Shown here: positions 22,347 to 31,499 of the stretch, one piece after another
Numbering within the stretch: the stretch's first letter is position 1
Layout: each line of letters begins with the position of its first letter
Assembly: GCF_002835465.1 (NCBI RefSeq)
Contig: NZ_PIZM01000009.1
Location: 124,001-188,000 of the forward strand
Direction: 5' to 3'
Source: Psychromonas sp. psych-6C06
Lineage (GTDB): Bacteria > Pseudomonadota > Gammaproteobacteria > Enterobacterales > Psychromonadaceae
Length of the DNA stretch: 64,000 bases
The notes under the pieces: model-generated
Database searches by the model: none
Seen by the model: the letters and a program-made list of their open reading frames with translations, nothing else
What the model was told of the DNA's origin: nothing
Program-made: the position numbers and the translations under genes

Positions 22347-22940
22347 ATGATGCAATTATTTCAACGTGTAAAAGATCAGCAAGGCATCACGCTGACGATG
22401 GCTTGGATGTGTATTGCCTGTGCGACACTGCTTATTGTGCCTGTGTCAGTTGTTCAATTATCACCGATTTCAGAGCTGTCAGAAAACTATATGCCTTATA
22501 TTGTTATTTTAGCCTTAGTAACAGGCTCATTTCTAATTACACGTGTCATTATTTGGTTATTTAGCCACTTTAAACAAGAGTATAGTAAACGTAGCCAAGC
22601 AGCATGCCGTAACATGATGATTAGACGCCTTGATTTTGAAGAGAAAGCAGTACTCCGTGAGTTTATTATTCAACGTAAAAATGTATTAGCGTTACCAATG
22701 CGTGAACTAGCAGTGAGTAATCTTTTACAGTCAGGGGTTTTAGTACCTGCCTATGAAACACAAGAGATCAAAGGAAGCGCACGTATTATCAAGTTATCAA
22801 TTGCGGTTGATGCGCGTGAACAGTTAACGCATAAAGTACTTGGATTGCCTGTCGGAAAATTGACAGAAGAGGAAGCTAATCAGTTAAAGGCTGCACGTCC
22901 TGATTATGCGCGTAGTAATTACATTGCCTTACGTGACTAA
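22347..22940 (+). CDS. Two-TM inner-membrane protein, possibly SieB-like
   Basis: 197 residues. Two hydrophobic segments at about 17-40 and 48-72 are followed by a soluble, basic cytoplasmic domain (RRLDFEEKAVLREFIIQRKN). The layout resembles the superinfection exclusion protein B family (Pfam Super-infection_exclusion_B), but I recognise this only by architecture and the EEKAVLREFI stretch. RBS AAGGAG. A clear terminator follows, so it forms its own unit between oxyR and trmH. If SieB-like, it might act against phage; there is no direct sequence proof. Confidence 0.4.
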   Translation: MMQLFQRVKDQQGITLTMAWMCIACATLLIVPVSVVQLSPISELSENYMPYIVILALVTGSFLITRVIIWLFSHFKQEYSKRSQAACRNMMIRRLDFEEKAVLREFIIQRKNVLALPMRELAVSNLLQSGVLVPAYETQEIKGSARIIKLSIAVDAREQLTHKVLGLPVGKLTEEEANQLKAARPDYARSNYIALRD

Positions 22941-22964
22941 TGACACCTGGTAAACTCATTAATG

Positions 22965-22991
22965 AAAGAGGCGCTATGCCTCTTTTCTTTT
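22965..22991 (+). terminator. Intrinsic terminator after the two-TM protein gene
   Basis: AAGAGGC/GCCTCTT stem with a 5-nt loop, followed by TTTCTTTTC. Confidence 0.75.
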
Positions 22992-23034
22992 CTCCCTTAT
23001 AATAGCTGTTTATAGATTTTACTTGAGAGTTATT

Positions 23035-23727
23035 ATGTCACCTGAACGCTTTGCTCGCATCACTAGCATGCTTAATCGTCGCCAACCTGAACTGACTTTA
23101 CTTTTAGAGCGTGTTCATAAACCCCATAATTTAGCCGCAATTGTGCGTACTGCTGATGCTGTTGGCGTCAGTGATGTACATGCGACTTGGGAAGACAAAG
23201 CGATGCGCCTTGCTGGAAACAAAAGTGCAACGGGCAGTCAAAATTGGGTGAATGTCCACTCTCATGATACTACAGCTGAAGCGATTCAAGCCTTACGTGA
23301 TCAAGGTATGCAGATTATTGCAACGAACCTTTCAGAGTCTGCGATTGATTTCCGTGAGGTAGATTACACTAAGCCAACCGCAGTTTTATTAGGTCAAGAG
23401 AAGCACGGTATCAGTAAAGAAGCGTTAGCACTTGCAGATCAAGATGTCATTATTCCGATGGTAGGTATGTGTCAGTCACTTAATGTTTCTGTCGCTTCTG
23501 CACTCATTTTATATGAAGCACAACGCCAACGTGAACAAGCGGGTATGTATAATGGTGAATGTCGTTTAGCCGCAGATGAGTCACACCGTATTCTATTTGA
23601 AGGTGGTCATCCGATTTTTACCAAATTGTGCAAACAGAAAAACCTACCTTACCCGCCACTTGATGAAGAGGGACAAATACAAGCCTCTGATGATTGGTGG
23701 GAAGCGATTCGTAGTAGTAAAAAATAG
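23035..23727 (+). CDS. trmH: tRNA (guanosine-18-2'-O)-methyltransferase
   Basis: 230 residues of the SPOUT/SpoU family. Motif 1 VHKPHNLAAIVRTADAVGV, motif 2 VLLGQEKHGIS and motif 3 MVGMCQSLNVSVASALILYE are all present; the last forms the SAM-binding knot. It methylates the ribose of G18 in the tRNA D-loop. The ATG giving MSPERFARI aligns with E. coli TrmH; an upstream in-frame TTG is less likely. Confidence 0.93.
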   Translation: MSPERFARITSMLNRRQPELTLLLERVHKPHNLAAIVRTADAVGVSDVHATWEDKAMRLAGNKSATGSQNWVNVHSHDTTAEAIQALRDQGMQIIATNLSESAIDFREVDYTKPTAVLLGQEKHGISKEALALADQDVIIPMVGMCQSLNVSVASALILYEAQRQREQAGMYNGECRLAADESHRILFEGGHPIFTKLCKQKNLPYPPLDEEGQIQASDDWWEAIRSSKK

Positions 23728-23736
23728 GGGAATTGA

Positions 23737-25194
23737 TTGAGTCAATTTAAGTCCCGCTTATTAGTTGAAGGCGTGCGCACTTTCGAACAAAGTGTCGAAA
23801 AAAGTGCGTCTGATACTACCGTATTACCCGCAAGTCAAAACAACCTTGGCTTTGAGGAGCAGCTCTTTCTGCGTGCTAAAACGCAGGATCAACAGTTGCA
23901 GATCTCTTCCCTTTTTTCTCATTTTAGTCGTTTAAGTAAAAATATAATCCGCTTTCTTTCGTTAGCCTTGTTTATCTTAGGTGCGCTCGCAGTTCAAAAG
24001 ATGTTGTTTTCTGAACAAACTGCCACGATTAACTTTTTTTGGGCCTTTGCACTTTTTTTTATTCCTAACCTGCTGATGTTTTTTCTTTGGCTTTTTATCT
24101 TCTTAAGGCCCACTCATCTACAAAACAGTAGTTTAGCTCGCCTGTGTTTGGCGCTGACTAAATCCTTCGACAGGCGCTTTAATAAACAAATAAGTGAGCA
24201 AGAGGGCTATTGGTCATTGTTTCGTTGTTACTTTGATATTCATTTCGCTAACGCAATAGGGCGCTTTAAATTATCAGCTTTAACACATCGATTATGGTTG
24301 AGTTATTTTTGTGGTGCGACATTAATGTCGGTAGTGATGCTGGCGACGCATCAAGTCGACTTTATCTGGCAAACGAGTATTTTATCGTCAAGTAGCTTTC
24401 AATCGATGACGCAAATTCTTGCTTTTTTACCTGACCAGCTGGGCTTTACTGTACCCACTATCGCCCAGATTCAACAGAGTCATATTGGTAGTGAGCAATT
24501 GTTAGATGCTGAAAACAGGCGTTTAGCTTGGTCTAGTTTATTGATCAGCAGTTTATTACTGTATGGACTGTTACCACGGTTAATCTTGTATGTGGCAATG
24601 CATTATCAGCTAAGGCGTGCCAAAGGGAATTTTAGATTGAACCTAACGCTTCCCTACTATGTACAGTTACGTCAATTTTTAAAACCGAATAAAACCAGCT
24701 TGGGTATTACCGATGCTGATCAAGAGTCACCTAATACTCATGAAAAAAAGGTGCCCAGTAAGCCTGATAATAAAGTGACTAATGCGCCTGATTGTTTTCA
24801 ACCACTTGCGCTGGAATTGTCTCAAGCACAGTTTACTATTGCCCAGTCGCACTTTACCCAGTCTCAGTTTGAACAAGCGAACGAGGGTGGTTTGCAAATG
24901 ATGGCTAATGTGTGTGATTTTGCTAGTCAGCAATCTTGTTTAACTGAACTTGCTAAAAATAACAGGCTGAACGTAGGCCTTTATGTCGCACAGAACCGTG
25001 CTCCCGACCGAGGTATAAAGCGTTTTCTACATCAATTAACCGAGATGAATAATAAATCTTTTTATCTCTTTCTTATTGTTGATAAGACGCGTAATAAACA
25101 GCGGGATAGTGACTGGTATCAATTGGCGGATCAAGTTGCTATTAGACTAGAAAACATCGTACATATTGAAGCGCAGGAGAAGTCTCATGAGTGA
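23737..25194 (+). CDS. DUF2868-type membrane protein, partner of the next GTPase
   Basis: 485 residues with about four membrane segments (near 70-88, 95-120, 188-207, 262-288) around a large loop, then a polar C-terminal third. It resembles the DUF2868 family found next to DUF3482 GTPases in gammaproteobacteria. The start is a TTG (LSQFKS) supported by GGGGAA. It overlaps the following gene by 8 bp, indicating tight translational coupling and probably a physical partnership. Function unknown. Confidence 0.65.
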   Translation: MSQFKSRLLVEGVRTFEQSVEKSASDTTVLPASQNNLGFEEQLFLRAKTQDQQLQISSLFSHFSRLSKNIIRFLSLALFILGALAVQKMLFSEQTATINFFWAFALFFIPNLLMFFLWLFIFLRPTHLQNSSLARLCLALTKSFDRRFNKQISEQEGYWSLFRCYFDIHFANAIGRFKLSALTHRLWLSYFCGATLMSVVMLATHQVDFIWQTSILSSSSFQSMTQILAFLPDQLGFTVPTIAQIQQSHIGSEQLLDAENRRLAWSSLLISSLLLYGLLPRLILYVAMHYQLRRAKGNFRLNLTLPYYVQLRQFLKPNKTSLGITDADQESPNTHEKKVPSKPDNKVTNAPDCFQPLALELSQAQFTIAQSHFTQSQFEQANEGGLQMMANVCDFASQQSCLTELAKNNRLNVGLYVAQNRAPDRGIKRFLHQLTEMNNKSFYLFLIVDKTRNKQRDSDWYQLADQVAIRLENIVHIEAQEKSHE

Positions 25195-26554
25195 TCTATC
25201 CGTCGCCGTCGTTGGCCATGCAAATGCCGGAAAAACATCGTTAATGCGTACCTTATTGCGTGACAGTGAATTCGGAGAAGTGGCTGATCAAGCTGGCACA
25301 ACGCGCCATGTTGAAGGTGGTGCGTTATTAATTGATGAAAGCCAACGTTTAGCGCTGTTTGATACCCCCGGTTTAGAAGACTCAATGGCTTTGCTACATA
25401 TCCTTAATGAAAAATTTCCGGCGACGAGTCATGAAGGGATTGAGCGTTTACAGCGTTTTTTAGCAGAGGTTGATCATTACCCTGAGTTACAGCAAGAAGC
25501 GAAAGTCTTACGTGCGTTGTTAAGTAACGATCTTATCTTTTATGTGATTGATCTGAGAGAGCCTATTTTAGGTAAATATCTGGATGAATTAAAAATACTT
25601 AGTTATGCCGCCAAGCCTGTGATTCCTGTGCTCAATTTTACCGTGCAGGGTAAAGATAATATTCCTCTTTGGAAGGAACAACTCGCGCGCCTTAACTTTC
25701 ATGCATTTGTTGCTTTCGATAACGTTCATTTTGAATTCTCCGATGAAGTGAAAATTTATCAAAAAATGCAAACGTTGCTAGCCGATAAAGAGCAGTTACT
25801 CGATGAGCTCATTCAATCACGACAAGCACAATGGCAATCGACTTTTAACAGCGCTAAACAGCTTGTCGCTAATCTGTTTATTGATGTTGCAAGCGCACGT
25901 TATAGCGCAGATAACAATGAACAACAGATCGAAGCACAAACTCAAGCGCTGCAAAATGCGGTGCGCAAAAAAGAGAGTGCCTGTGTTAAACAACTTCTAC
26001 AACTGTACCAATTTCGTCAGTCTGATTTGAAAAATGAAGTGTTATCTATTCAAGGAGGAGAGTGGCAATTAGATCTTTTCTCCAGTGATAATTTACAGGC
26101 ATTTGGTATTAAACTAGGTGGAAATATTGCTAAAGGTGCCGGCATTGGTGTTGCAATCGATGTGGCTGTTGGTGGTATTACACTCGGCGCTGCTGCACTC
26201 AGTGGTGGCGTTGTTGGTGCGTTATGGAGTGTTAAGCAACGTTATTACAATGAGATAGAAGCAAAAATAAAAGGTAAGCGTTATCTCTGTGTCGACGAGG
26301 CAACATTACAGGTACTTTGGTTGCGTCAATTACAGCTTTTAAACTCACTGCAGCAGCGTGGCCATGCCAGCTTTGATAAAATCACACTGGCAAATAGCCT
26401 TGAGTTAAGTACAGATAACTTACCTAAAAACTGGAAAAGTTATCTGCGACAGTTACGTGCTTATCCACAGTGGTCATCACTGAACAAGAAACATTCCTCA
26501 AACGAAGCCAATAAGCGTGAGCTGTTATTAACCACCTTGGTTGATAATATTTAA
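25187..26554 (+). CDS. DUF3482-type GTPase
   Basis: 455 residues from the ATG giving MSDLSVAVVG, set by AGGAGA. The P-loop GHANAGKT is at 10-17, a switch I Thr lies in QAGTTRH, and the G3 motif DTPG is at 59-62. The usual G4 N/TKxD is not clear; the equivalent place reads LNFTVQGKD, so guanine specificity may be relaxed. The C-terminal half contains a Gly-rich hydrophobic stretch (KGAGIGVAIDVAVGGITLG) that could insert in or contact the membrane. Likely works with the DUF2868 protein at the inner membrane. The stop overlaps the convergent MATE gene by 4 bp. Confidence 0.7.
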   Translation: MSDLSVAVVGHANAGKTSLMRTLLRDSEFGEVADQAGTTRHVEGGALLIDESQRLALFDTPGLEDSMALLHILNEKFPATSHEGIERLQRFLAEVDHYPELQQEAKVLRALLSNDLIFYVIDLREPILGKYLDELKILSYAAKPVIPVLNFTVQGKDNIPLWKEQLARLNFHAFVAFDNVHFEFSDEVKIYQKMQTLLADKEQLLDELIQSRQAQWQSTFNSAKQLVANLFIDVASARYSADNNEQQIEAQTQALQNAVRKKESACVKQLLQLYQFRQSDLKNEVLSIQGGEWQLDLFSSDNLQAFGIKLGGNIAKGAGIGVAIDVAVGGITLGAAALSGGVVGALWSVKQRYYNEIEAKIKGKRYLCVDEATLQVLWLRQLQLLNSLQQRGHASFDKITLANSLELSTDNLPKNWKSYLRQLRAYPQWSSLNKKHSSNEANKRELLLTTLVDNI

Positions 26555-27957
26555 GTGGTGATCGAAAATTTATTTTTGAAGTAATATCGAGTAAATAACA
26601 ACGCAATTGTTACCCCGATAACATCGGTTATCGGAAAGGACCACCAAATACCTTGCACGCCTAACAGGTTTGGCAAGCTCAATATCATCGGTAAGAGTAA
26701 AATATAAGTACGTGCAGACTCTAATAACATCGCTGGTAAAGCTTTCCCTATTGCTTGAAAAATAGTACTACACATCATGCCAGCCGCCGCGGTAACAAAG
26801 CCCAAAAAAACGATCGAGGAAATTTGACTGGCAGCCATTATCAGTTGTTGATCATTGGTGAACAGCTGTAATAACCATTGTGGTTTAAATACCAACAAAA
26901 GAGAGACACTGCTGGTCCAGAGGGTGCCGATAATAATAGCGGTAAAGAGAGATTGTTTTACCCGTGTTATATAACCCGCACCAAAATTGAAAGCTGCTAA
27001 TGTTTGTAAAGCAATGGTCATGCCTAATAGGGGTAAAAATAGCAACATAAAGCTACGAGTGACCAAGCCATGTGCGCTTATTAATAGACTCGCTTCTGTC
27101 GCACTGAATTTGGTCAAGGCGAAAATAGTGACCGCCATTGTGAAGGCAAAACCACTGTGAGAAAGGAAGACAGGAAAACCTAAACTCACTACTTGTTTAT
27201 GAATGTTGACATTAAAACGCAGTTGTTTAGTGCTAATATGTAATCGATCTTCTCCTGTGTTCTGCAAGTAAACAGCGAGACTAAATGAGCATAACATTGC
27301 TAACACTGTCGCCCATGCCGCACCTGGAACACCCCACTGAAAAACAAAGATAAATAAGGCATCAAAAACAACATTAAGCAGGGAGCCTAGCAGCATCACC
27401 TTCATCATATCTTGGGGTTTACCTGCTGCACGAAAGCTTTCAGTCAGCGTGCCACTGGCAAAGCTGATGATACTAATGAGTAGAATTGGGACTAAGTACG
27501 CATCGGCATCGGCTAATAGCGGTTCCGGCAGTGCTAAGAGTTTGTAAATATAAAAGCGCGATACAAAGAGCAACAGGCTGAGTAAACCACCGACGCTGAT
27601 AGCAAACAGTAAACTACTACTAAATACCTGATTAGCTGTTTGTTTATCTCCACTACCTAAATGGCGTGAAATAATGGCTGCCATCCCACTGCCGAGCATA
27701 GCGCTAATACTAATGACTAACATATTGATTGGAAACACTGCCGAAACTGACGCCATGGCATTAATGCCAACACCTCGAGTAATAAAAATCGCATCCACAA
27801 AGCTATATAGGCCATTTATCATTAGCGCGATAATGATGGGCAGTGCCAGCTTGATAAATTGCTCTGCAATTGGGTTGCTTAATAGCGGGTGCGGGTTGTT
27901 ATTGTTAGCGGTGGCTTCATTGCTCTGTATCTCTAATACCAATTCGTTACTGCTCAT
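26551..27957 (-). CDS. MATE-family multidrug efflux transporter
   Basis: 468 residues with about twelve membrane helices in two halves and the MATE features FVDAIFITRGVGINAMASVSAVFP near helix 1-2 and a repeated set in the second half. It likely exports cationic compounds using Na+ or H+. It lies 53 bp downstream of an AraC/GyrI-type regulator on the same strand, which suggests that a small-molecule ligand induces the pair. Confidence 0.85.
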   Translation of the reverse strand: MSSNELVLEIQSNEATANNNNPHPLLSNPIAEQFIKLALPIIIALMINGLYSFVDAIFITRGVGINAMASVSAVFPINMLVISISAMLGSGMAAIISRHLGSGDKQTANQVFSSSLLFAISVGGLLSLLLFVSRFYIYKLLALPEPLLADADAYLVPILLISIISFASGTLTESFRAAGKPQDMMKVMLLGSLLNVVFDALFIFVFQWGVPGAAWATVLAMLCSFSLAVYLQNTGEDRLHISTKQLRFNVNIHKQVVSLGFPVFLSHSGFAFTMAVTIFALTKFSATEASLLISAHGLVTRSFMLLFLPLLGMTIALQTLAAFNFGAGYITRVKQSLFTAIIIGTLWTSSVSLLLVFKPQWLLQLFTNDQQLIMAASQISSIVFLGFVTAAAGMMCSTIFQAIGKALPAMLLESARTYILLLPMILSLPNLLGVQGIWWSFPITDVIGVTIALLFTRYYFKNKFSITT

Positions 27958-28010
27958 CCTATATTCCTTTATATGTCTATCCAGTGATAAATTCTGAGCA
28001 ACGAAGTAAT

Positions 28011-28937
28011 TTAGTTTACTTTTATCAATACTTCGACATGAAAAACATCGTTATCACAATCAATATTAATATAGCGTTCAATAATATATTGATAAGTGAT
28101 ACTGAGCTGCGTATTGACCAAGCAATCACTTAGAATCCATAGGTAGAGTTGATCCATCTGCTGTTGCATTTGGCTCTTTTGACCCTGAAATTCAATGGTT
28201 AAATATCGACCTGCTTGTTGTGTTCTGACGCAGATTCCGGTTTTTTGGGCCCATTCAACATCATCAGTCATATAAGCAGCTTCATAACGGCACACCTGTT
28301 GTGGCGCAAGCCACATGTTATCAAAGCAGAATGCTGCTGTTTTTTGCGCTTCTCTTTGAATATTATGTTGTGCCAACCATTCACGCATATTTGCCCATGC
28401 TTCATTGATCCCCTCTAGCGCATACCCCTTGGTACTAGCAAAGATACAATAATGGGTTTCTACATGCTGCACGACTTCAATACGTTGAATGTTTGATTTT
28501 ACTTTTTCACTCTGTTGCTCAGAGAGAGTGCCATTATAGGGAGTGGCCGGTGATATCTCTTTTCCAAACTTGCTAAAGAGTTTTCCATTCTTGCTATTAA
28601 TACCAGTCGTGGCTTTGCGATGCTCAGAGGGAGAAAAACCAAAATAAGCCTGAAAGGCTTTACTAAAATTGGCGGGTGACGAAAAACCACAGTTTTCACT
28701 GACCTGCGTAATGCTCGGTTGATGATAGCGGAGCAAGCAATGAAATGCTTTTTCAAGGCGCTTTCTACGAACAAACTGATTAAAGGGCTCGTTAGTAATG
28801 CTTTTGAAGATACGATGGAAATGAAATTCAGAAAGGTGTACCTGCTGAGCGACTTCACTCAGGCTCAACGATGCAGTGATGTTATCTAATACATAATTAA
28901 TCGCATCATGTACGCGTTGTTGATCCCTATATAGCAT
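28011..28937 (-). CDS. AraC-family regulator with GyrI-like ligand domain
   Basis: 308 residues. Two helix-turn-helix motifs fill residues 8-107 (LSLSEVAQQVHLSEFHFHR, then ITQVSENCGFSSPANFSKAF). Residues about 150-308 form a GyrI/SbmC-like small-molecule binding domain. Such fusions (Rob- or TetD-like layout) respond to drugs. Located just upstream of the MATE exporter, which is the obvious target. Confidence 0.85.
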   Translation of the reverse strand: MLYRDQQRVHDAINYVLDNITASLSLSEVAQQVHLSEFHFHRIFKSITNEPFNQFVRRKRLEKAFHCLLRYHQPSITQVSENCGFSSPANFSKAFQAYFGFSPSEHRKATTGINSKNGKLFSKFGKEISPATPYNGTLSEQQSEKVKSNIQRIEVVQHVETHYCIFASTKGYALEGINEAWANMREWLAQHNIQREAQKTAAFCFDNMWLAPQQVCRYEAAYMTDDVEWAQKTGICVRTQQAGRYLTIEFQGQKSQMQQQMDQLYLWILSDCLVNTQLSITYQYIIERYINIDCDNDVFHVEVLIKVN

Positions 28938-29150
28938 TGATTACCATCCATAACTTATACAATCGAATCAGCGCTCGAGTAATGAAACTGATTAAAAAAT
29001 ATAGAAATATGAATGTTTATTTAATTTTAATCAAGTAAATAACAAGTTGGGATGTTTTCTTCTTCATCTTCTATTAAAATCCGCACGCTTAATTAAAAAT
29101 CATTATATCTCAATGGATTACGAACAATAATTGTTCAATAAGGAAATAAT

Positions 29151-29852
29151 ATGTTTAAAAAACTATCAATCGCAACTGTATTACTTGCCTCATCTTCAGT
29201 TTCTCAGGCACTGCCAGTAGAGATTTCATATAGCGGTGCATTCAATAGTGGCACTTTTTCTGAATGTAGTGGTTACGATCTAGCTGGTTTCTGTATGGAC
29301 TGGACTGATAGTGCGATACAGGACAGTGCTTTTTATGGTGTTTTAGATTTTGCTGTCGGCGATACGTTTTCAGGCACCATAGGTTACGACAGTAGTGTGG
29401 TTGCGGGTAATGATGATGGCGCTTTTGCTTCATGGGATCAAATTCCATTAGCATCGACGCTCACTATTGCAGGTGATGAAGCAACTACAACAGCAGGTTT
29501 ACCGAACTTTGAATATAGCAGTGCTTTTGCCAATAACATGGATGGATTTGATGGATTCTCATTAAGTCAGTCTGGTTTTATTGACGATTGGTGGGTAAGT
29601 ATTGGCTTGGATATTTTTGATTATGACGGGATATTATTAAGTGATACAACTTTACCTGAGGATGTTGCCTTTCCTGAAAATGGAGCAAGTACATTTAATA
29701 TCGTCTTCATGAAGTCGTTATCAGATGATATATATCGTTTTACTGGGGACTTAGACTCATTAGTGAGCGTCAATGTCCCAGCCCCTGCGTCACTGGGCTT
29801 CTTCTCAATTGCATTAATCGGTTTCTCTTTGTATAGAAAGAAACGCGCTTAA
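29151..29852 (+). CDS. Exported PEP-CTERM protein
   Basis: 233 residues. The signal peptide MFKKLSIATVLLASSSVSQA is followed by an acidic, Gly/Asp/Ser-rich beta-type body. The C-terminus reads VPAPASLGFFSIALIGFSLY then basic RKKRA, the three-part PEP-CTERM sorting signal (short motif, hydrophobic helix, basic tail) processed by an exosortase encoded elsewhere. Such proteins are linked to surface polysaccharide in marine bacteria. The exact function is unknown. Confidence 0.75.
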   Translation: MFKKLSIATVLLASSSVSQALPVEISYSGAFNSGTFSECSGYDLAGFCMDWTDSAIQDSAFYGVLDFAVGDTFSGTIGYDSSVVAGNDDGAFASWDQIPLASTLTIAGDEATTTAGLPNFEYSSAFANNMDGFDGFSLSQSGFIDDWWVSIGLDIFDYDGILLSDTTLPEDVAFPENGASTFNIVFMKSLSDDIYRFTGDLDSLVSVNVPAPASLGFFSIALIGFSLYRKKRA

Positions 29853-29878
29853 TATCAGACACATACATATTTATATTA

Positions 29879-29904
29879 ATGCCGATTTTGTGTTCGGCAT
29901 TTTA
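29879..29904 (+). terminator. Terminator after the PEP-CTERM gene
   Basis: ATGCCGA/TCGGCAT stem, 8-nt loop, short T-run. It lies between this gene and the convergent potassium-channel gene. Confidence 0.6.
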
Positions 29905-29906
29905 AA

Positions 29907-30620
29907 TTATGATTGCTCTTCCTTGCGCGTTTGTGAAAGTGCGGTTGCTATTAAGCCTGTCGGGACTGCGACAATACCTAATCCGATAATTAACACAATG
30001 AATGTAAATAGCTTTCCACCAGCGGTAATAGGGTACATATCGCCATACCCTACGGTGGTAAGTGTGATTAACGCCCACCATAAGCTATGGAAAACAGATT
30101 GAAATTGCTCGGGTTGAGCCGCATGTTCAAAGTAATAGATACCTACCGCCGCAAGATACAAAGTGATTAAGGCGACAAAACCAAACAGTAGCATCTCCTC
30201 CTTTACTAAAATAAATGCACGTTGAAATCGTTGTAATGCTTTGCTGTATTTAAGTAACTTGAAGATGCGAAGCACTCTTAATAAACGGAATAATCGTACC
30301 GTACGTAAATCGACTCCTGATGTTAAATAAAAGGGTAAAATAGCTAGAAGATCGATTAAACCGTAAAAACTAAATATATATGAAGTTTTATTTTTAGATA
30401 TATATAGGCGAAGTAAGTATTCACAAGTAAATAAAATAACAATAACAGTCTCGACCATGTGTAATATCAGGTATTGAGTATCTGTTAGATTAGGGAGCGT
30501 CTCTAAAGAGAAACTAAACAGCGAAATAAGAATTAATATGTGGATAGTAAATGCAAATATTTTGCCCGCTCTGTGATCGCTATAATGAACAAGCTTATGT
30601 AACTTCGATTTAGAAATCAT
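29907..30620 (-). CDS. Voltage-gated potassium channel
   Basis: Six-helix channel of the Kv type. The S4 voltage sensor has regularly spaced arginines (LRTVRLFRLLRVLRIFKLLK) and the pore carries the K+ filter TVGYGD. The preferred start is the ATG giving MISKSKLHK (237 residues), which has GAGG eight bases upstream; an in-frame start ten codons earlier would add MMMVFIEATT with no good RBS. Acts in the inner membrane. No accessory RCK domain is present, so voltage is the likely gate. Confidence 0.88.
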   Translation of the reverse strand: MISKSKLHKLVHYSDHRAGKIFAFTIHILILISLFSFSLETLPNLTDTQYLILHMVETVIVILFTCEYLLRLYISKNKTSYIFSFYGLIDLLAILPFYLTSGVDLRTVRLFRLLRVLRIFKLLKYSKALQRFQRAFILVKEEMLLFGFVALITLYLAAVGIYYFEHAAQPEQFQSVFHSLWWALITLTTVGYGDMYPITAGGKLFTFIVLIIGLGIVAVPTGLIATALSQTRKEEQS

Positions 30621-30713
30621 GGTCGTAGCCTCGATGAAAACCATCATCAAAATAATAAATATTGATCCTAGCTTACCTCGGTAGTTTATAAAAACAGTAA
30701 AAAGTGAATTAAT

Positions 30714-30741
30714 TTGACATTTATATAATGATTTTTATGAA
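30714..30741 (+). promoter_or_regulatory. Candidate promoter of yqiJ-yqiK
   Basis: A consensus -35 TTGACA is followed 16 bp later by TATGAA, 77 bp upstream of yqiJ. The -10 is imperfect. Confidence 0.4.
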
Positions 30742-30817
30742 TAAGGCTTTTAATGGCATCTTATGTCATGTAGAGTTGTTTTTTGTTTGATGGTTATTTG
30801 ATTGGTAAGGAGGCGAC

Positions 30818-31438
30818 ATGCTCGCATTTTTCAGCGCAGATTTTAATTTACTTTATTCATGCTCTCTCTTATTTGTCATCTGCATCGCATTGTTAGAAGG
30901 GGTTGGCTTATTAGTTGGTTTAAGTATTGCGAGTGCCTTAGATGATATTATTCCTATTGATTTAGATATCGATACCGAACTTCCCTCTGGCGGTTTAAAT
31001 GCACTGATTGGTTGGCTTTATCTACATCGTTTACCTTTTTTGGTCTGGTTATTGTTATTTTTGACTAGTTTCGGCATTGCCGGATTATCGATTAATTACC
31101 TCATCGCATTACCAAGTCTCATCAGTTTTCCTATTGTTTTGATTATTGCGCTCTTCAGTTGCCGTATATTAGGAAAAAAAATCGCTATCATCATGCCTAA
31201 AAATGAAACATCCGCTATTTCATCACACTCGTTTGCAGGAAAAATCGCCACTATCACTATTGGTAAAGCACGCAAAGGTAGTGCTGCAGAAGCCGTATTA
31301 CAGGATGAGTTTAATCAAAAACATTACCTGCTAGTAGAGCCAGAAGAGGCGAACCAAGAGTTTACGCAGGGGACTCAGGTGGTGCTCATTGAAAAACTAT
31401 CACGTAGTTGGATTGCAATTGAATTCAAACCTCTTTGA
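30818..31438 (+). CDS. yqiJ: YqiJ-type membrane protein with OB-fold tail
   Basis: 206 residues. Membrane helices at about 10-40, 72-100 and 100-122, then a soluble NfeD/OB-like domain (GKIATITIGKARKGSAAEAV). In E. coli and relatives YqiJ is the partner of the flotillin YqiK encoded next. The strong RBS AAGGAGG precedes the ATG. The pair probably organises membrane microdomains. Confidence 0.8.
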   Translation: MLAFFSADFNLLYSCSLLFVICIALLEGVGLLVGLSIASALDDIIPIDLDIDTELPSGGLNALIGWLYLHRLPFLVWLLLFLTSFGIAGLSINYLIALPSLISFPIVLIIALFSCRILGKKIAIIMPKNETSAISSHSFAGKIATITIGKARKGSAAEAVLQDEFNQKHYLLVEPEEANQEFTQGTQVVLIEKLSRSWIAIEFKPL

Positions 31439-31499
31439 GCACAATCTGTTTGACACTTTTGAACATACAAATTTTAAATTAACTTAGGGAAACAATGAA

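Noticed and set aside
28499-28858. 119-codon frame overlapping the AraC regulator on the same strand
   Set aside because: Shifted frame of a well-supported DNA-binding domain.
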